64,000 nucleotides of DNA from Undaria pinnatifida (taxonomy: Eukaryota; Sar; Phaeophyceae; Laminariales; Alariaceae), in NCBI GenBank assembly GCA_012845835.1, contig JABAKD010000006.1, forward strand, positions 2,643,006 through 2,707,005, read 5' to 3'. Every line of letters starts with the position of its first letter. The stretch's first letter is position 1. Positions 24,580 through 38,400 of this stretch are shown in pieces. The notes beneath the pieces are model-generated. The model saw nothing but the letters and a program-made list of their open reading frames with translations, searched no databases and was not told where the DNA came from. A program made the position numbers and the translations under genes.

Positions 24580-26204
24580 TAGATCTCACATGCAACGCTG
24601 TTAGTTTGACCGTTCTTTGTCCCACCCAGACTTTCCCCAATGAATATTTGTGTTAGCTTCTAAAGGGGTCCTGAGTCTTTTCAGAGTTTTTGCGATGATT
24701 CCGACGGTGATGTACAACGCAAATACATACAGAAAAAGGTACGCAGGGTACGAGTCTCACGTAATGCAGCATTCACGAGGGCACCCAGCGGCCCACGAGG
24801 GGTACACACAAAGCCAAGGTTCCGTGTTTACCACTGTGTGCTCGGACAAAGGTCACCGCTGCTGTAATGCTAAGTGCAGCCGTACGAGTTGGAGGCCACG
24901 GATGCTGCAGCTCTCGGCCTTAAGTATGCATTCACCACTCTGCACTTCTGTGTGGGCGTGTTCGAGAATTTTTATATCTTTTGTTCTCGTCAAAGGGTTC
25001 TAATATTTAGCGGATGTTACAGTACCAGCTACCAGGTAGAAACTGGTAAGAAGGCAAAGATAGGGTGTGTGTCAAACCCAGCTACGATATTGCGGTGACG
25101 AGGCTACATACAACAACAACTGTCGGGTCGCACAAGTGAATACGTGCTTAATGTGTTCCTTCGAAACCTGATAGCCAAGTTCGTCCCCTTCAGGGTTGTC
25201 TGTTTCCCCCAAGGGCGAGCTCATATGTACACCTCCTTCGCAGCACTCTCTAGCGCTGCTGTAGTTGTAGAAACTACGCGCATCTATGGCCTTTATATCG
25301 ATGAACAGCAGTAAAAATGCAGTTTGATCTCGCCTCCAAGACAGCCAGCCCAAATGCCTCACTGCCCGACATCCAACGACCCCCTCCGAACACACATCGA
25401 AAAGCAGGCCCGCGAACTTCGCCGACCCCAAAACCACTACACGTAGGTACGACGAGTGCTATTGAATGCCTTGCATTAACCAGGCGAGCTGGCGCCTCTT
25501 CCGTCCCCAACTTCAAGTGCTATACACGTATTATTAAGACGAAGTTGAGGTGCTAATAATTCGGCCTGTCGTGTCGGGAAAATATTGTTCGCACGCCCTT
25601 GCATCAGCTCTACAAAATCACCCAGGTACTCCTTACTGTATTCAGGTCCCGGCACAGATCATTCATACGCAGCATAGTTGTCATGGCTGTCCCGCGTTGG
25701 AGTACGGTAAAAACACCAGATGAAAATTATTGTCACCGCTTCTTGGGTCCACTCGGGGTGCTTGCAGATGGGCGGCTGTGGTTGGTTGCGGTGCTGCCTG
25801 CTTGTGAGGGTGCGGTACTTCCTCGGATACAGACCGCATGAAGACGAAATTAAATTTTGGAATATGTCGGTTCCTTTTTCATATTCGGCACACGCGGTAC
25901 AGCGTCGGCTTCACCCATTACTTTAGGCACCCTTGGCTACTTGTTGTGTGTTTGGAATGTTTGGCCGTCAATGTTGGTAATTTTTTTTTCCCTCGAAACA
26001 TGTATGCGTCTTTTCCGATAGAGCCCCATGACAAGCCTACGCGTCCCGCTTTAAGTTGAGTCCCCGCCGTTTCAGAAACTGAGGCAACCAGCGCGGTGAA
26101 GCACTCGATTTTCGACGTTGCTACTGATGGCCAAGGCCACTTGACTCATGTCTAAACATTTTGGCAATTGATGCAATGATCCGCATATTGCATAGACTAG
26201 TAAC
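24580..26204. other. Upstream region of vBPO; no exon identified
   Basis: This is where a promoter or a separate signal-peptide exon of the bromoperoxidase gene would be expected. I see no clear TATA box or signal-peptide exon. Frames of up to 121 codons (minus, 25072-25437) have no recognised motif. Confidence 0.35.
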
Positions 26205-26495
26205 ATGCAGACCATGCTAAGCGTTCTCCTTTACTGCTACACTGGCCCTAACCCTAACTCTAACCCTCACCATGAGTCTACTGACACCACCACCGAAATT
26301 CCGCAATCCCGTTCCGAGTACCTTTCACAGCCGAGGGAACGTGCGGAAACAACCCGGAAGAAACGCGAGATTATCGCTCAGGACGAGTTCGAGGTTGGAC
26401 CGACGTGCCACATCACCAATGGGGACGAGGACAACGAGTCACTTGAGTTCGCTGGAAACTACCACAAGACGCTTCCGCACGACAGATTTGGACGG
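26205..26495 (+). CDS. vBPO: vBPO exon 1 (N-terminal region)
   Basis: The first 97 codons begin at an ATG that follows an in-frame TAG twelve bases upstream. The second half (CHITNGDEDN through YHKTLPHD) matches the N-terminal family motif CQINNGETD...FHKSLPHD. The exon ends CGG|GTACGG in phase 0 after ...DRFGR. The start is uncertain: the first residues (MQTMLSVLLYCY) are a weak secretion signal, and the following codons run through telomere-like CCCTAA units. A true signal-peptide exon could lie upstream, with this exon beginning at an internal AG instead. Confidence 0.75.
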
Positions 26496-29400
26496 GTACG
26501 GCGCTGACCTTAACTAATATCGCCATTCATGACAAAATTGGATGGGAGAAAATTGCGTTAAGCGTTGGGACGGCTAGAGTGCATGAAATTGCCCATTGTG
26601 TTTAAGATACAGACGGCAGTGGCACCCGCTGTCTAGACGGTATCGAGTGTGACGCGATGAATGTTTTCGGTCACCATGTAGAGGTGTCGAGTCGCCCTTA
26701 CCAGCTTGTCCCAAGGTATTAGAATCTCTCGCACAGCCAATCGTGCTCAATTGTGGTCCCTCACCTTCGCCGCAATGATCGAGGTTTCGGTGACGGGGTT
26801 GCACCTTCGAATAACTCGTGTAGGCGGATAGCTTATATTCCAAAATGCTGTTCTGTTTCGTCATAGCCACTACGATTGATACCACCTGCACTTGTTTGCA
26901 TTGATGCAACAACCATCATCGGGTTTCATGTAAGGTTTAGACTGAGTTGCTAAATTCCTCGCGCGGCTGGATAAAACCAGTAGACACCGGCTATAAAAAG
27001 AAACCCAACCTATTTGTGTGTGCCCTCGTCACAATAAGAGCTTCGTACCCCACCGAAACGCCGTTTTATTATAATATTCAAAGGCAACCCGGTGGACGAT
27101 CTCATCGTCTAGTGTACGCTAGTGTGTAGCACATAAACCGAAGCACAGATGAAGAAAATGAAAACAAAGTGCCGACGACATTAGCTTACGGGGCCCTGCG
27201 AGCCGGGAAACTGTTCTTCCAAACATTTTCTAACTCTGGTTGCTGCATGGGTCGATAATGAAAAGAGCGGTACGGCACCCCCTCCTTTAGACGTAACCTC
27301 GATTTCATCTGAACTGAACATTGTTTGTGGTGTTGCTGTGCATGGGCGGATATATGCTACACAGGTGAGCAAACGCGCGTACCGGAAGCTGCTGAAGTGT
27401 GTGCGTACCGCCGACATTAACGACTGCGAGGAGATACCTTCAGGGGGAGGCAAGCGAGGCGCGAAGCTGACGAACCCGCTCGGGGGTACTGTACACCAGG
27501 TCGACGGTCCGGACAGGTATTGACAGTATTGCTTGTCACCTTTTCTGTTTATTTTTCGAGGCTCTCTGTGTTCGAGACCAAGGCGATTATGTCTACAATA
27601 TTGAACATTGAGTGTGACCGGTATATTTAAGGGAAGAATATGAGCTAGGCTTGGATCTAATAGAAAGTGCATTTCACTTCATTTCTCGATAAATTATTGA
27701 AGTCATGACAATGTTTCTAAGAAATGCAGAAATGATTACGGCGATGATGAGGATGAAGATGATACTTCGGATTCTGATGACGGTGAGGTTATGGCCGTGG
27801 CGATAGTCACGATGATCATGATGCTGCTCCCACATTTTCTCCGGGGTGCAGGCCAGCCCTGCCGCCAGGCAATGTTATTCAGCATGCCTTTCAACAATAT
27901 GCCACGTGTAGGTCAATCGCAAAGCAAAACCTTCCACAAAAGCCCTGGGGTGCACGTCGACGGTGCCGTCAGACCTCATTATTCAGCATGCACTTCCACA
28001 TTGTGTCATGTGTTGTAGGAAAATCGCAAAAATGAAAAAGAAATGGCAAGACGCGAGTTCCAGGATATAGGAAGCGTCTTGTGTCCCAAAAAAAAGTGTT
28101 TCGAATGGCGGGACTTCTGAACCCATTTCCAACTCCACAACATCCTCGTACCACGATTTCAAGTGCATTGTCGCCATTGTGGGAGCGCGGTGTACTAAAT
28201 GAGTTGACCATAAATCGTCCAAAGTTCAACATTTTCTTTAAATCACTTTCGTTGCTAACCTAAGCCTCAAAATCGTCCATGGTGTAGTAGCTCTTGTAAT
28301 TTTTCGCAAGTTGTCAACGCTTTGCGAGAAGCATCTAGGGATCCTCTCACAACAAGCCTCAGGAAAAAAAAATGGGCAACTGTCCGTCACATGCTCCGCG
28401 AGAAAACAGTAATGTATACCAGGTACGGCAATTCTGCAAAAACCGATCCTACCCCAATATCAAGCTGTCACAGAAAACATGGCTGCATGTCTAAAAGAGA
28501 TAAAGAGTTCCATGTTCTCTCCGAAACTCTGTTGGTTGCCCCCTTGACAAGTAGTATTGATTCTGAACCTCCTATTCCCTTACCCAACGCCGGCGTTGTC
28601 TGGTGACCTTGCAGCGACAGCGTGTTCATCGCCCCGCCTGACAGTCTCCTCTCCGAACGGCTGGTGAGTTGCTTTCGCCGCTACAGTATTCGAAAAAACA
28701 ACAACAACTAACGTTCGACGCGTTTTGCGACCTAAGGACCACTTTTCGGCGTTTTGCGACCTAAGTACCACGTTTCGGCTCTTGTTTTTGTTTCTCACCG
28801 ACGGAGAGGCAAGCCATCGACAGGGTGGTCGCTCGTGGTCACCCTCGTCACCCTCGTTTCGCAAGTGGCCCCCGTCATAGTTGAAGGTCTTAGACTTTCT
28901 TCGTGAGGTTTAAACTTTTGGGATATGTGTCTGCGCTGGAGTGGTAACTCAAGATTACGCTGACCGAAGCTCACCTCGTATTAGATTAGGTTTCGTCAGT
29001 GAGGTACAGAGTCACTATTGCTACCGCGTGATACACAGCAGTGGCCGAAAACCAGGTAGCATTGGTTAGAGCTCCTTAGCCCCCTTAGAGCTCCAGAATC
29101 CCTCACTGTTATACTGACTTCAAGTGAAGTTCCCCCAAAAAAATGTTTCCGGTTGTAAAAGGCGTTCATCCATAACCTTCGGAATGCCATTTTTGTTTCG
29201 TACTCGTATTTTGATTTTGCGTGCCTAAGAGGCAATGGCTTTGATGCTCGGGTTGCGCTGAGTTTTTCTCAAAATCAGCTTTTGGGCACGGTGTACAAAA
29301 CCCACTAAGACATCAACCTTGCAGGGAAAAATCAATGGCTTGTGCATCGATTCCCCCGTAGAATGTGTCGGCCGTGGGAAACGAGAGGTTTACCGCCAAC

Positions 29401-32400
29401 TGTGTGCCCCTTTTTTATTGTTTCTTGGAGGGAGGGGGGGTGGGGGGGGTGTACTCAGTTTGTGTGCATGGCCATAATGGTATGACCATGGACACACGCA
29501 TCCCTACTACCCCGGGACGGTGTACGTCGGGTTTTCACCAACCCGGCAGGCATTGCTTGCACCAACCGCGAAGCGCCGTGAGGTGTTTTGCGAGTCGCAT
29601 GAAGGGTGAACTGGAAGGGAGGAGGGGACGGGAATTCCGTGTTTTGGTGGGATGTAGTGCAAGTTGGTTCTCGATTTCGATTTCGCGTTTTGGGAATACG
29701 TGTAATTATTTTTGCTGAGCGTGTGCGAGCATGTGTGTGCCAAGGTGTCTTCTTGTGCGTGTGTGGATGTGTGTTCGGTGTCAGCGATGCCGCTCCGCCC
29801 AACTACCAAATTCGTTGACCATATATTCAGAATGCATATCCTACCGCGATGTCCCTGAAATGCTTCAACGCCCCTTTCTTGCGCCGTTGGAATGCATACA
29901 ACGTGAGTATGCAGGCCGCGCAGCAGATCGAAGTTTACTGGATGGCCCTGACGAGGGACATTCCTTTCTCCCAATTTGACTCCAACAGCCTCATCTGGCT
30001 CGCCGCAGGTATCCTAAACGTCATGGGGCATTTGATGGTTACGGAATGCCCGAAGGTTGATAGAGGCTGACTGGTTTGAACGATGAAACCAAGACTATAG
30101 CGTGGAGGGGCGTAAACCCTTTTCCACTACTGGTATTGTGCGATTCGCACGAGTTACTCCACGTACCTCACCGACGAAAATGCTTTGGCATAATCAGTTG
30201 GCGAAGCGTAGCCAACGTTTCCATTGCGGGCTCGTCTCGGAAAAAACGAAACTCCGCGACAGCTTGAGACCGGAAAGCAACGGCGGTGTCCATCGCGCGA
30301 GTGATCTCGAGACACTGCAAAAAACAGCCTCAAAACGTGACCTCCTTATCATAAGAAATTGGTGATGGCCACCCCCCCCCCCCGCACATAGTGTATAATA
30401 GGTGTCATTTCTCTCCTACACATGGTATCAAAAGTTCGTGTGGCCGCCCAAGGACGATAGGTCGGGCGGCTATGAGTGCCAAACGGGAATCTAAGATTTT
30501 ATCAGTAGGAGACTGTCGACGGCCTGCTTATGTTCTGTTTAACAAAATTTTGCGTTGTAGGGTATACAATTGTCCGTTGGGTTTCACTTGCTAACGTTTC
30601 TCCGATTTAGCGTTCAGGTCAGGAATAAACTCCTCGGGCAAAGGGTTCGTCTACGGCCTGTCTTTTCCGCCCCACATCTGGCATATTCTGCTATTGCAAC
30701 TTGTGATTGTACGTAGCAACACACCTTATGACGAAAAACAAGCCATCCCTCATTAAAGTAGAAAACGTCTGCCTAACTTGGTCGTGTGACAGTGTAACCT
30801 CTAGAGAAGGGAACCCGCTGTTTTGTCGACAAACGCACTACGAAGAATGTAGGAAGGGCATTATACCATACCGGCCCTCTGCGACAATATATCGAATGGT
30901 GGGCAATAAGAAGCATTTCGCGTTTGACATAGGGTGTGTCCTACACCAGCTTCAGCATAACAGCGAAGGGATGTTCTGCTCTTTCGCTTGGTGGCCGAGG
31001 CGTTTGCCGCGGGAGGGGTACTCGAAAGACTCGGTCCACTTCGTCTCCAAAACGTCTATAGCCATAACCTACCTATGGGCTATTCGTGAAGCGAAGAATC
31101 AAGTTTTATGTCGATGTATATCGCAATATTGATACGGAAAAAACAGGTAGCTTCGCTTGCGCGAGGGTGTAGTAATTCACCTGAGGACATCGAACCTCCC
31201 CGCCTACGGTACCCTTGGGCTCTTGCATGTGAGAGGGGCAGTGGTTTCTGTATTTCTAGGCCTAATTGAGCAGCACCCGCCAGGGACGTTACTATGGAAC
31301 AGTTGAAATGGAATCAGTGTAAATCCCGTTTCGGTAAAGCTATCACCTCCCCTGTTTTTCCTTCCGCCGGCTGTCACCCGCACCTTGAGCAGCGAACCTT
31401 CAGGCGCTACCTTCGTTCAAAGGACTAAACATCCCCAGGAGCAAATATGGAAATATCATCGACCCCGTCACTGATCTGTTCCGGACGGACTGGCCTGGAG
31501 TAACCACCGGCCCCGTGGTGTCTCAATTCTTGTTGTCGGACTTCCTGATAGACTCGATCAGGGTGGAGCCTAAGGCGGCCCCCCTCCAACCAAAGAAGGA
31601 CTACATGACGGCGTTCCGGCCGTGGCTCGATGTTCAGGTGGGCATTACAAACCAGTTGCACAAACGATGTAAGGAACATATGTCCCATATCGTGTTATGT
31701 GAATTTTTACGGCAAACGTAAGGCTGATTTATTTAACATGTGGATGGTCGCGACCGCAGTGCCGGATGGGGTCAACAGTTTTGGCATGATATTTCCCGGG
31801 TTCGTTCAAGACTATGCAGATCCTGCGCAGTTAGTATATTCTATTGAGTGCCTGATATATCAAATCTCGAGAAGGATTGGTCGGGATCAGTTTCATATGT
31901 ATACAGTTTACAGGTAACCTGGCCGGGGCTTGCTACGAGATATGTCAGCAATGTTCTACGCTATCTACGTCTAATTCAAGACATCGGAATATGCCCAATA
32001 CGGCATCAAATGTTCAACTTATTATATAGCAGCACTTGTAAGGTGTGTCAACGGACTGCCTCGAAGCATCCCAAAGAAGTACTTGTTTCCGGCGTGATGC
32101 ATACAAGTTAAAATAATCCGTCAAATAGCTGACAGACGTACACTATGGTCGCTGCTGTCATTGTGCTACCTGTCGGGGCATATGCGGCAGAGAGCAAAAA
32201 AATGTTTTGTCGCCCATTCTTCACCTTTCTTCCCGCCCAACATCACTAAGACAGCCAATACAGGCCTCTTCATATTGTCGTTTCTTTCTTTCGCTCTCGC
32301 CGCCGTCTTCTCTATTTACATGGCACGTGTATTAAATATATACCAGATCTAAGTAGGCTTGTCTCTAACCTTCTCCCTCTCGCTCATTCTCGTGTCGCGT

Positions 32401-35400
32401 ATTACTGCTCTGCGCATGTCTCCTAACTCATGTATCCCGAGCAAGAACGGCAATTCGGACGTCGAAACAATCTTCGACACGGAAAACCCCCGCTTCATCC
32501 GCAACGGTCGAGACCTGGCTACCATCGCCTTTGCCGACCAACTCTACACGGAGGCCTTCCGCGCCGCGCTGATCCTATTCACTCAAGGCGTTCTTGGGGG
32601 CGAAGTCGGGGCTTATGCAGAGTCCAAGCGCCAGATGGGGTTCGCCACTTTCGGCGAACCACACATCCTCACCGCCATGGCCGCCTCCAGCTCTTCCACC
32701 CGTCACGCGTGGTACCAAAAGGTGTGTCCATTCTTGTTACTGGCGCAGGACTCGTTTACCACGGTAGGCGTACTCTTCTTTTTGTCCGGACTCTCGTCTA
32801 TTTCGGAGCTATATACCTCACGCAAGAGCCTAAGTTGGTGGTCTAATGACCGAAAAAAAGTTGGCAATACGAAAATTAACCCCCCACCCTACTAGTGTAG
32901 AAGTTATCAAAAAGCGTTTAGTTTTCAACATGGTCGTCGTTCCGACGCTGTTGAGCATGTAGGGCCGACATTCGGAACCCAGGTCCGCCGAAAAGGGTAA
33001 TCCATATCGCACCACACGCCGTGGGAGATGTAGCGACCCAGGCTACGGTAGGGGGGTCTTCTTTAGGGCCTTTTGTTGCAGTGGCTAGGGGTCACTCGCG
33101 CGAGTAACCCCTTTGTTCCTATGCAATCTTACGTTTTTTTTATGTTTTACATTGACGACATCAATCCGCCCCATCTTTATCCGTAGGGTACAGAGCTACT
33201 CGTGCGAGTGGCTCAAACACACCAGTGAAAATGGGGGTATCCCCCCTACCGTAGTCTTGGTCTAGCTGGCGTCGTCACCGCGGTTTTCTCACTAGTCAAG
33301 CTATAGTTTTTGCTCACGTTGGGGATCGCCACAACTAGGACGTAGTATTGACGGTGCCAGGAAAAGCCTTGCTACACCGCGTGAACAATGGCCCTGGTAT
33401 TGGAGAAAAATGTACAATGGTTCTGTAGACACTGTTGTTGATGCCGATGTATATTACTACCGACGCGTTAATTCTAAGTGCTGTATACTCCGGGGTATAT
33501 TATAACGTACGTGCTGTAGACTTATTAATATTATTACCCTATCACATGTGTGTTTGTGTAGTCCTGCTTCCGTACCGCGTTGGGCCACAGGACGAGGAGG
33601 TCTGTACCCCGCTGAAAACCAGCCTATACCATGTACTGATGGCGCAAGGTTTCACACAATATAAACTTGTTTTGGCGATGCATGTGGTAAACCCGAAAAG
33701 GAAAACAAATGGATTGAAAAGGCCGCGGTTATCTTTCACTAATTCGAGAACAAAAATTGACAAAATAACGTAGTCATGGTCGTGTGCGGTGCCGATCAAT
33801 GGCCCAACTCGAGTCCGCGTCAAGCGGGGGTTGCCCTCCACGAACGGTTGATCATAGGAGAAGATGTACACCTGAAGCCTAAATCGATTTTTTGTTGAAA
33901 CAACCGGCGGCGCAACACAGTTCGAGAAAACGTTTTGTGCGGCGCGGTTTAGATCAGACGGGCTGATCATTCAACAGAAGACAACTCCAGTAAGCTGCAC
34001 CTGCCGCCACTTTGCGATAAGTACTCGTCATGACCGCTGCCCATGGTAGTGTCCTCGTTGCCATTTAGCGCTTGGGTCAATTTCGATCCCTAACCAGCTG
34101 CCTCTAACCGACCCATCCGTGTTATGTTAAACAATGCTGCAGTGGCAAGTCCACCGCCTGCTGAGGCCCGAGGCATACGGCGGGCTGGTGCACAACACCC
34201 TAATGAAGAACGTGTTCACCCCGCTGCCGGACTCACTCCTGAAGAACATGGTCAGTGCTTCGCATCGCCAGCCGACGCTGTCTGTGGTCGGTTGAGTCGA
34301 AAGCGCCTGTTGAGTGCTAGTTATCTGACGCGAAGCGATGCCCATGTGAAACGGTACGGTACTTAAACGTATTATCTACAACACCGTGTCGCCCACCAGA
34401 ACGAGACTCACACGAACCACTCTAACGACTACGAGGAAAATACAACTTCGACGGCGATCATGCTGATGATGCAGGTTTATGAACCAGTTTTGCTCAAACA
34501 CGGAATTTTGCCCAGAACCAGTGCGCAGGCCCGTACTGACCTATTCAGGCCCAACCCCTGAGTCGATAAAAGAGGCGTAGCTCAGTGGGCAAGCGGGATT
34601 GGTTGCCATTTCGGGTTTGTGAGGTTTGACGCGTTAAGGTGATGCTTTCATGACACATCCATTGGGTGAAATCTTTGGTATCGTTGAGCAAAGGCAGAAC
34701 GGCGGGGTGACCAGCTCATCACTGTCCATGTTCAAAGTATCATTTTGCGATATCGTGGGAGGTTATTCTTTACCGAGGCATGTCGCGTCCTCTCACGGGT
34801 TGCAGGAAAGACAGCGTGCATGTTGTCGGTGATCTCTCTGTCTGGAGAAATGGACTTCTCGGGCGTATTGCAGTTTATATATGGACGGACTATCACCGCC
34901 CTTTTGGTGGTAATGCCTCGGTCTCCCTGAGACCCTCGGTTTGTTACGGAACAATTGAAACGTAATCTTTACGATAAGCAGTTTACCACGCAGTTTAGCT
35001 GGCCTAGCTAGCTGCAACATAAACCACCCGATATATCAAATGGCATTGGGCTACAGACAGTTTATCGCCTACCTGTCTGCTGATCACTCGCGCTATCTCC
35101 CTGAAGCACTTGATTGATATTGTTTTGGGAATGTTGCGCTAATTATCGCAGGAGCTGCTCCACCGAGTGGAGGTGCACAACAAAGACTTGAACCCGGGAA
35201 GCGAGAGGACCTTCTTGCTCCCTATGGCGGTCGCGGAGGGCTCTCCCACGCACCCTGCATACCCCAGCGGCCACGCCATCAACAACGGCGCTTACATCAC
35301 GACGCTTAAGGTGCTAAAATCATCTAATAGACAGTCGATGCAAATATCCATGCGTGAAACATCAAGTTCCACGTACCGGCCATGTCGTAGAGCGGTTGTT

Positions 35401-38400
35401 ACTTACTCTGTGTCAATTTTCTCGTTCGAGCGACCGCTCCTGAGGCCCTAAACATGTGAATACCAATGCTTTCGTTCGCACGCCAGTTTGCGCAAGTTTA
35501 CATGATCCATGCTGACCCTTTAGCAACGGAAAATATCATCCAATTCTAATCCTAGGTAGTTTGTCCCGCAAAAACATGGGTAAAATTTTGAAGTGTCTAT
35601 ACAAAACATACCAATCATCTGGCACCCACTACGCCGTCAATAATATTGTTCAACACGTATGTATCCATGGTACGACACACCGAGCAGAAAATATGGTTTC
35701 CAATAACTGACGTTCATGCCGATAACCATCAGCAACGACGTTTATGTCACCAAGCTTATGGCGCTACTCTTTTGGTTTCCTAGTCACTCCGTGGTAATCG
35801 ATACCAAATGGATCTCTTGCAGCAAAACTCGAGTAAGGTGCCCAATACATTATATCGGGTATGAATTGAGCGCTACGCAACATATATGGTAGATATCGTA
35901 TACGGCAGTAGTCCATGAACGCCCCAGGTACTACGCATTTTTGATCAGACAGCGGCTACGTAGTTTGCACGGATGTTTTGGGTTTCGACTGAATCCTTAA
36001 TATGCTAAGCATGTGAAGGGGCGGGAGATACGAGTTCACGGCGTACACAACTACTGTTGTCATTCGTATCATGCCTAAGAAGCCAGACGTTTGAATGGGA
36101 TACGCAATACCAAGTCAGCACACGTAAAAACAAATTACCGGCTAGATGAAACCGCGAACTCGGTATAGTATAAGCACGTTATAGCTGAAAGCATAAATCG
36201 TTTACGTATCGAGGTTGCCACTAAGGAGTGGAAGCGTTTCCAGGAGAACGTTTTAAGCGGTATGCCCGATATGGTTCAGTGAGCAGCACGCAACCCTTAG
36301 CGTTTAAAAGACGCTCGTCGTGTCTGAGGCCGGGCAGAGCTGCTTGCTTAAACCCGTCATCTCGACTATTACAGTAAAAAGTGCGGAATAGTTTCCACCG
36401 CCTGAACTCTATTGCATGATATTTGGGTTTCCTTTTAACAGGCGTTCGTCGGTTTCGAGGCGGGGCAGCGGTGCTTCCCCAACCCCGTTATATCGAACGA
36501 CGAGGGGACAAAGAGGATTCCCTACGTGCCGAGTGGAAGGCACCTTGTGGGCGAGTGTACCAACGAGAAAGGCAGGCAGATCAAAGGCCTCACCATAGAG
36601 GGAGAGCTGAACAAGGTGGGGATAAAACTTCCACGTGACTCAAATAGTGCGTCCAAGTGCAGGACAGTAAGTATTTCCAGGTAAATTTGCATGGATTCGT
36701 GAAAACCCTGTATGTACCCCGTCGGGAGACAATCAAGATATATTGCTTGTATTTTGCAGTCATGCATACGTTCGCCTTTCATCCTATTTCAAGACAGACC
36801 GCAAAGGTTGGCCTTCGAGAGAGACGATATCAAAGATAAAAGGGGCGATGCATAATCTTAATCAACCCAAATACATCCAAGACATTAGTCGGGCTTCGCC
36901 CTCGAGGGTAACGGTCCATAAGGTGTCATTATAGCTACGGCAGGGGTGTCCCTTGTGCCGCTTTATTTTGCAGTGGCTCGGGGTGACACCCACGTGTGCC
37001 CCCCCCTGTTCGTACGCGGTGACGTTAGGTTTTCGTGACCGTTTCATTTTTGCGATACGAAAGCGGAATGAAAAGGGTACCTACGCTGTGCCAAGCAAAC
37101 CACCTCCAGCAAATTCGTCGATGAGGTACTGCCACTCGTTCACGTGGAGGGGGGGGGCAATATCCTGTATCAACACCTACTACACTGCACTGCACTACAC
37201 TGCACTACACTACACTGCACTTCACTACACTTCAAGTGTCAAGTGCTTCACTTCACTTCACTTCACTTCACTACACTATGTATTACACTATACTACACTA
37301 CACTACACTACACTACACTACACTACACTACACTTCACTACACTTCACTTCACTACATTACACTACACTACACTACACTGCACTACACTACACTACACTT
37401 CACTTCAACTACATTTCACCACACTACACTACACTACGCTACACTACACTACACTACACTACATTGCTGTACAGTACACTACAGTAAACTACAGTAGTAC
37501 ACTACACTACACTACACCATGGCTACCGCAGGTGAGTCAATCTTGGGGGGCCTTGTCTTGCGGTGGTACGGGATCACTCGCGCGGGTAATCCCCCCCTGT
37601 TGTGTTTTTGGTCCTCAAGCCTTCGTGCTGCTTCAGGTTTGCGATATGAACCCGCAATGGGATATTAAGCTACGCTGCGACGACCATGTTGCCAAAAGGG
37701 ATTTATTCGCCGAGGTAGGGAGTCACTCGTTGGAGTAAACTAACCTCGGCAGAGAAAACTAAAGTATCCCCGTCCTATCGCAGGCTCGGTCAGTATAGAA
37801 CGACCAAAAGGTAACGGTAACAAGGTCACGCCCAAGTCCAAAAAAAGGGACAGATGTTCACAAAGAATAGCATACTGTATGTATGCGTTCGTACTCAATA
37901 TGTTTTGTCCGAATTTACGTCAGAACGCACATTCGCCCACAGAGGAACATCATCCACAGCAACACAAGAGATTTGACGCTGTTAGACTAAGCCCGGTGAA
38001 TACAACGAACGGACCACCTCGGCAGGTGCTACAACATAGGTTGCACCTTTTTGAGTAAAAATAAGTTTCCTAAATGGCGGGGATCTTATCCCAAAGTAAG
38101 CCCAAGGCCACTTCCGTTATCGGATGTCAACAGAGCTCAAACCACTGTACAATCGTCAGCCGTAAGTTCATAAATACAACGGTCGCTATTGATCTCTGCA
38201 AGCTCCGTGACACCCCGGGCCCTCGTGTTCACCCATGTATCATTACTTGAAGATATAGGACTCCTATGAAGGTATTGTTATATAAGCTTACGCGATAAAC
38301 TTGATATTCAGATAACACTTTTGTGGATGTTTCCGTATTTATTGTTTTTGCGTGGGGTAAGGACCTCTTCATGTAGGGAACGTCTCAAATAAAAAGAAAA

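Noticed and set aside
29831-29914. Upstream extension of vBPO exon 4
   Set aside because: It is open and has an AG at 29829-29830, but it would add residues absent from the family and cannot join exon 2 in phase. Kept only as an alternative.
30093-30140. Extra vBPO exon coding WRGVNPFPLL
   Set aside because: It is part of a family A MITE, the phase does not fit, and exon 4 joined to exon 5 already aligns without a gap.
30707-31132. 141-codon frame inside vBPO intron 4 as a nested gene
   Set aside because: No recognisable motif, and it lies wholly inside an intron of a well-supported gene on the same strand.
34571-34640. tRNA gene or SINE starting GGCGTAGCTCAGTGGG
   Set aside because: The A box is good, but there is no B-box consensus and no matching acceptor stem within the expected distance.
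36953-37738. 261-codon frame rich in Leu-His-Tyr-Thr as a gene
   Set aside because: It is the CACTA microsatellite read in frame and merges with MITE sequence on both sides.
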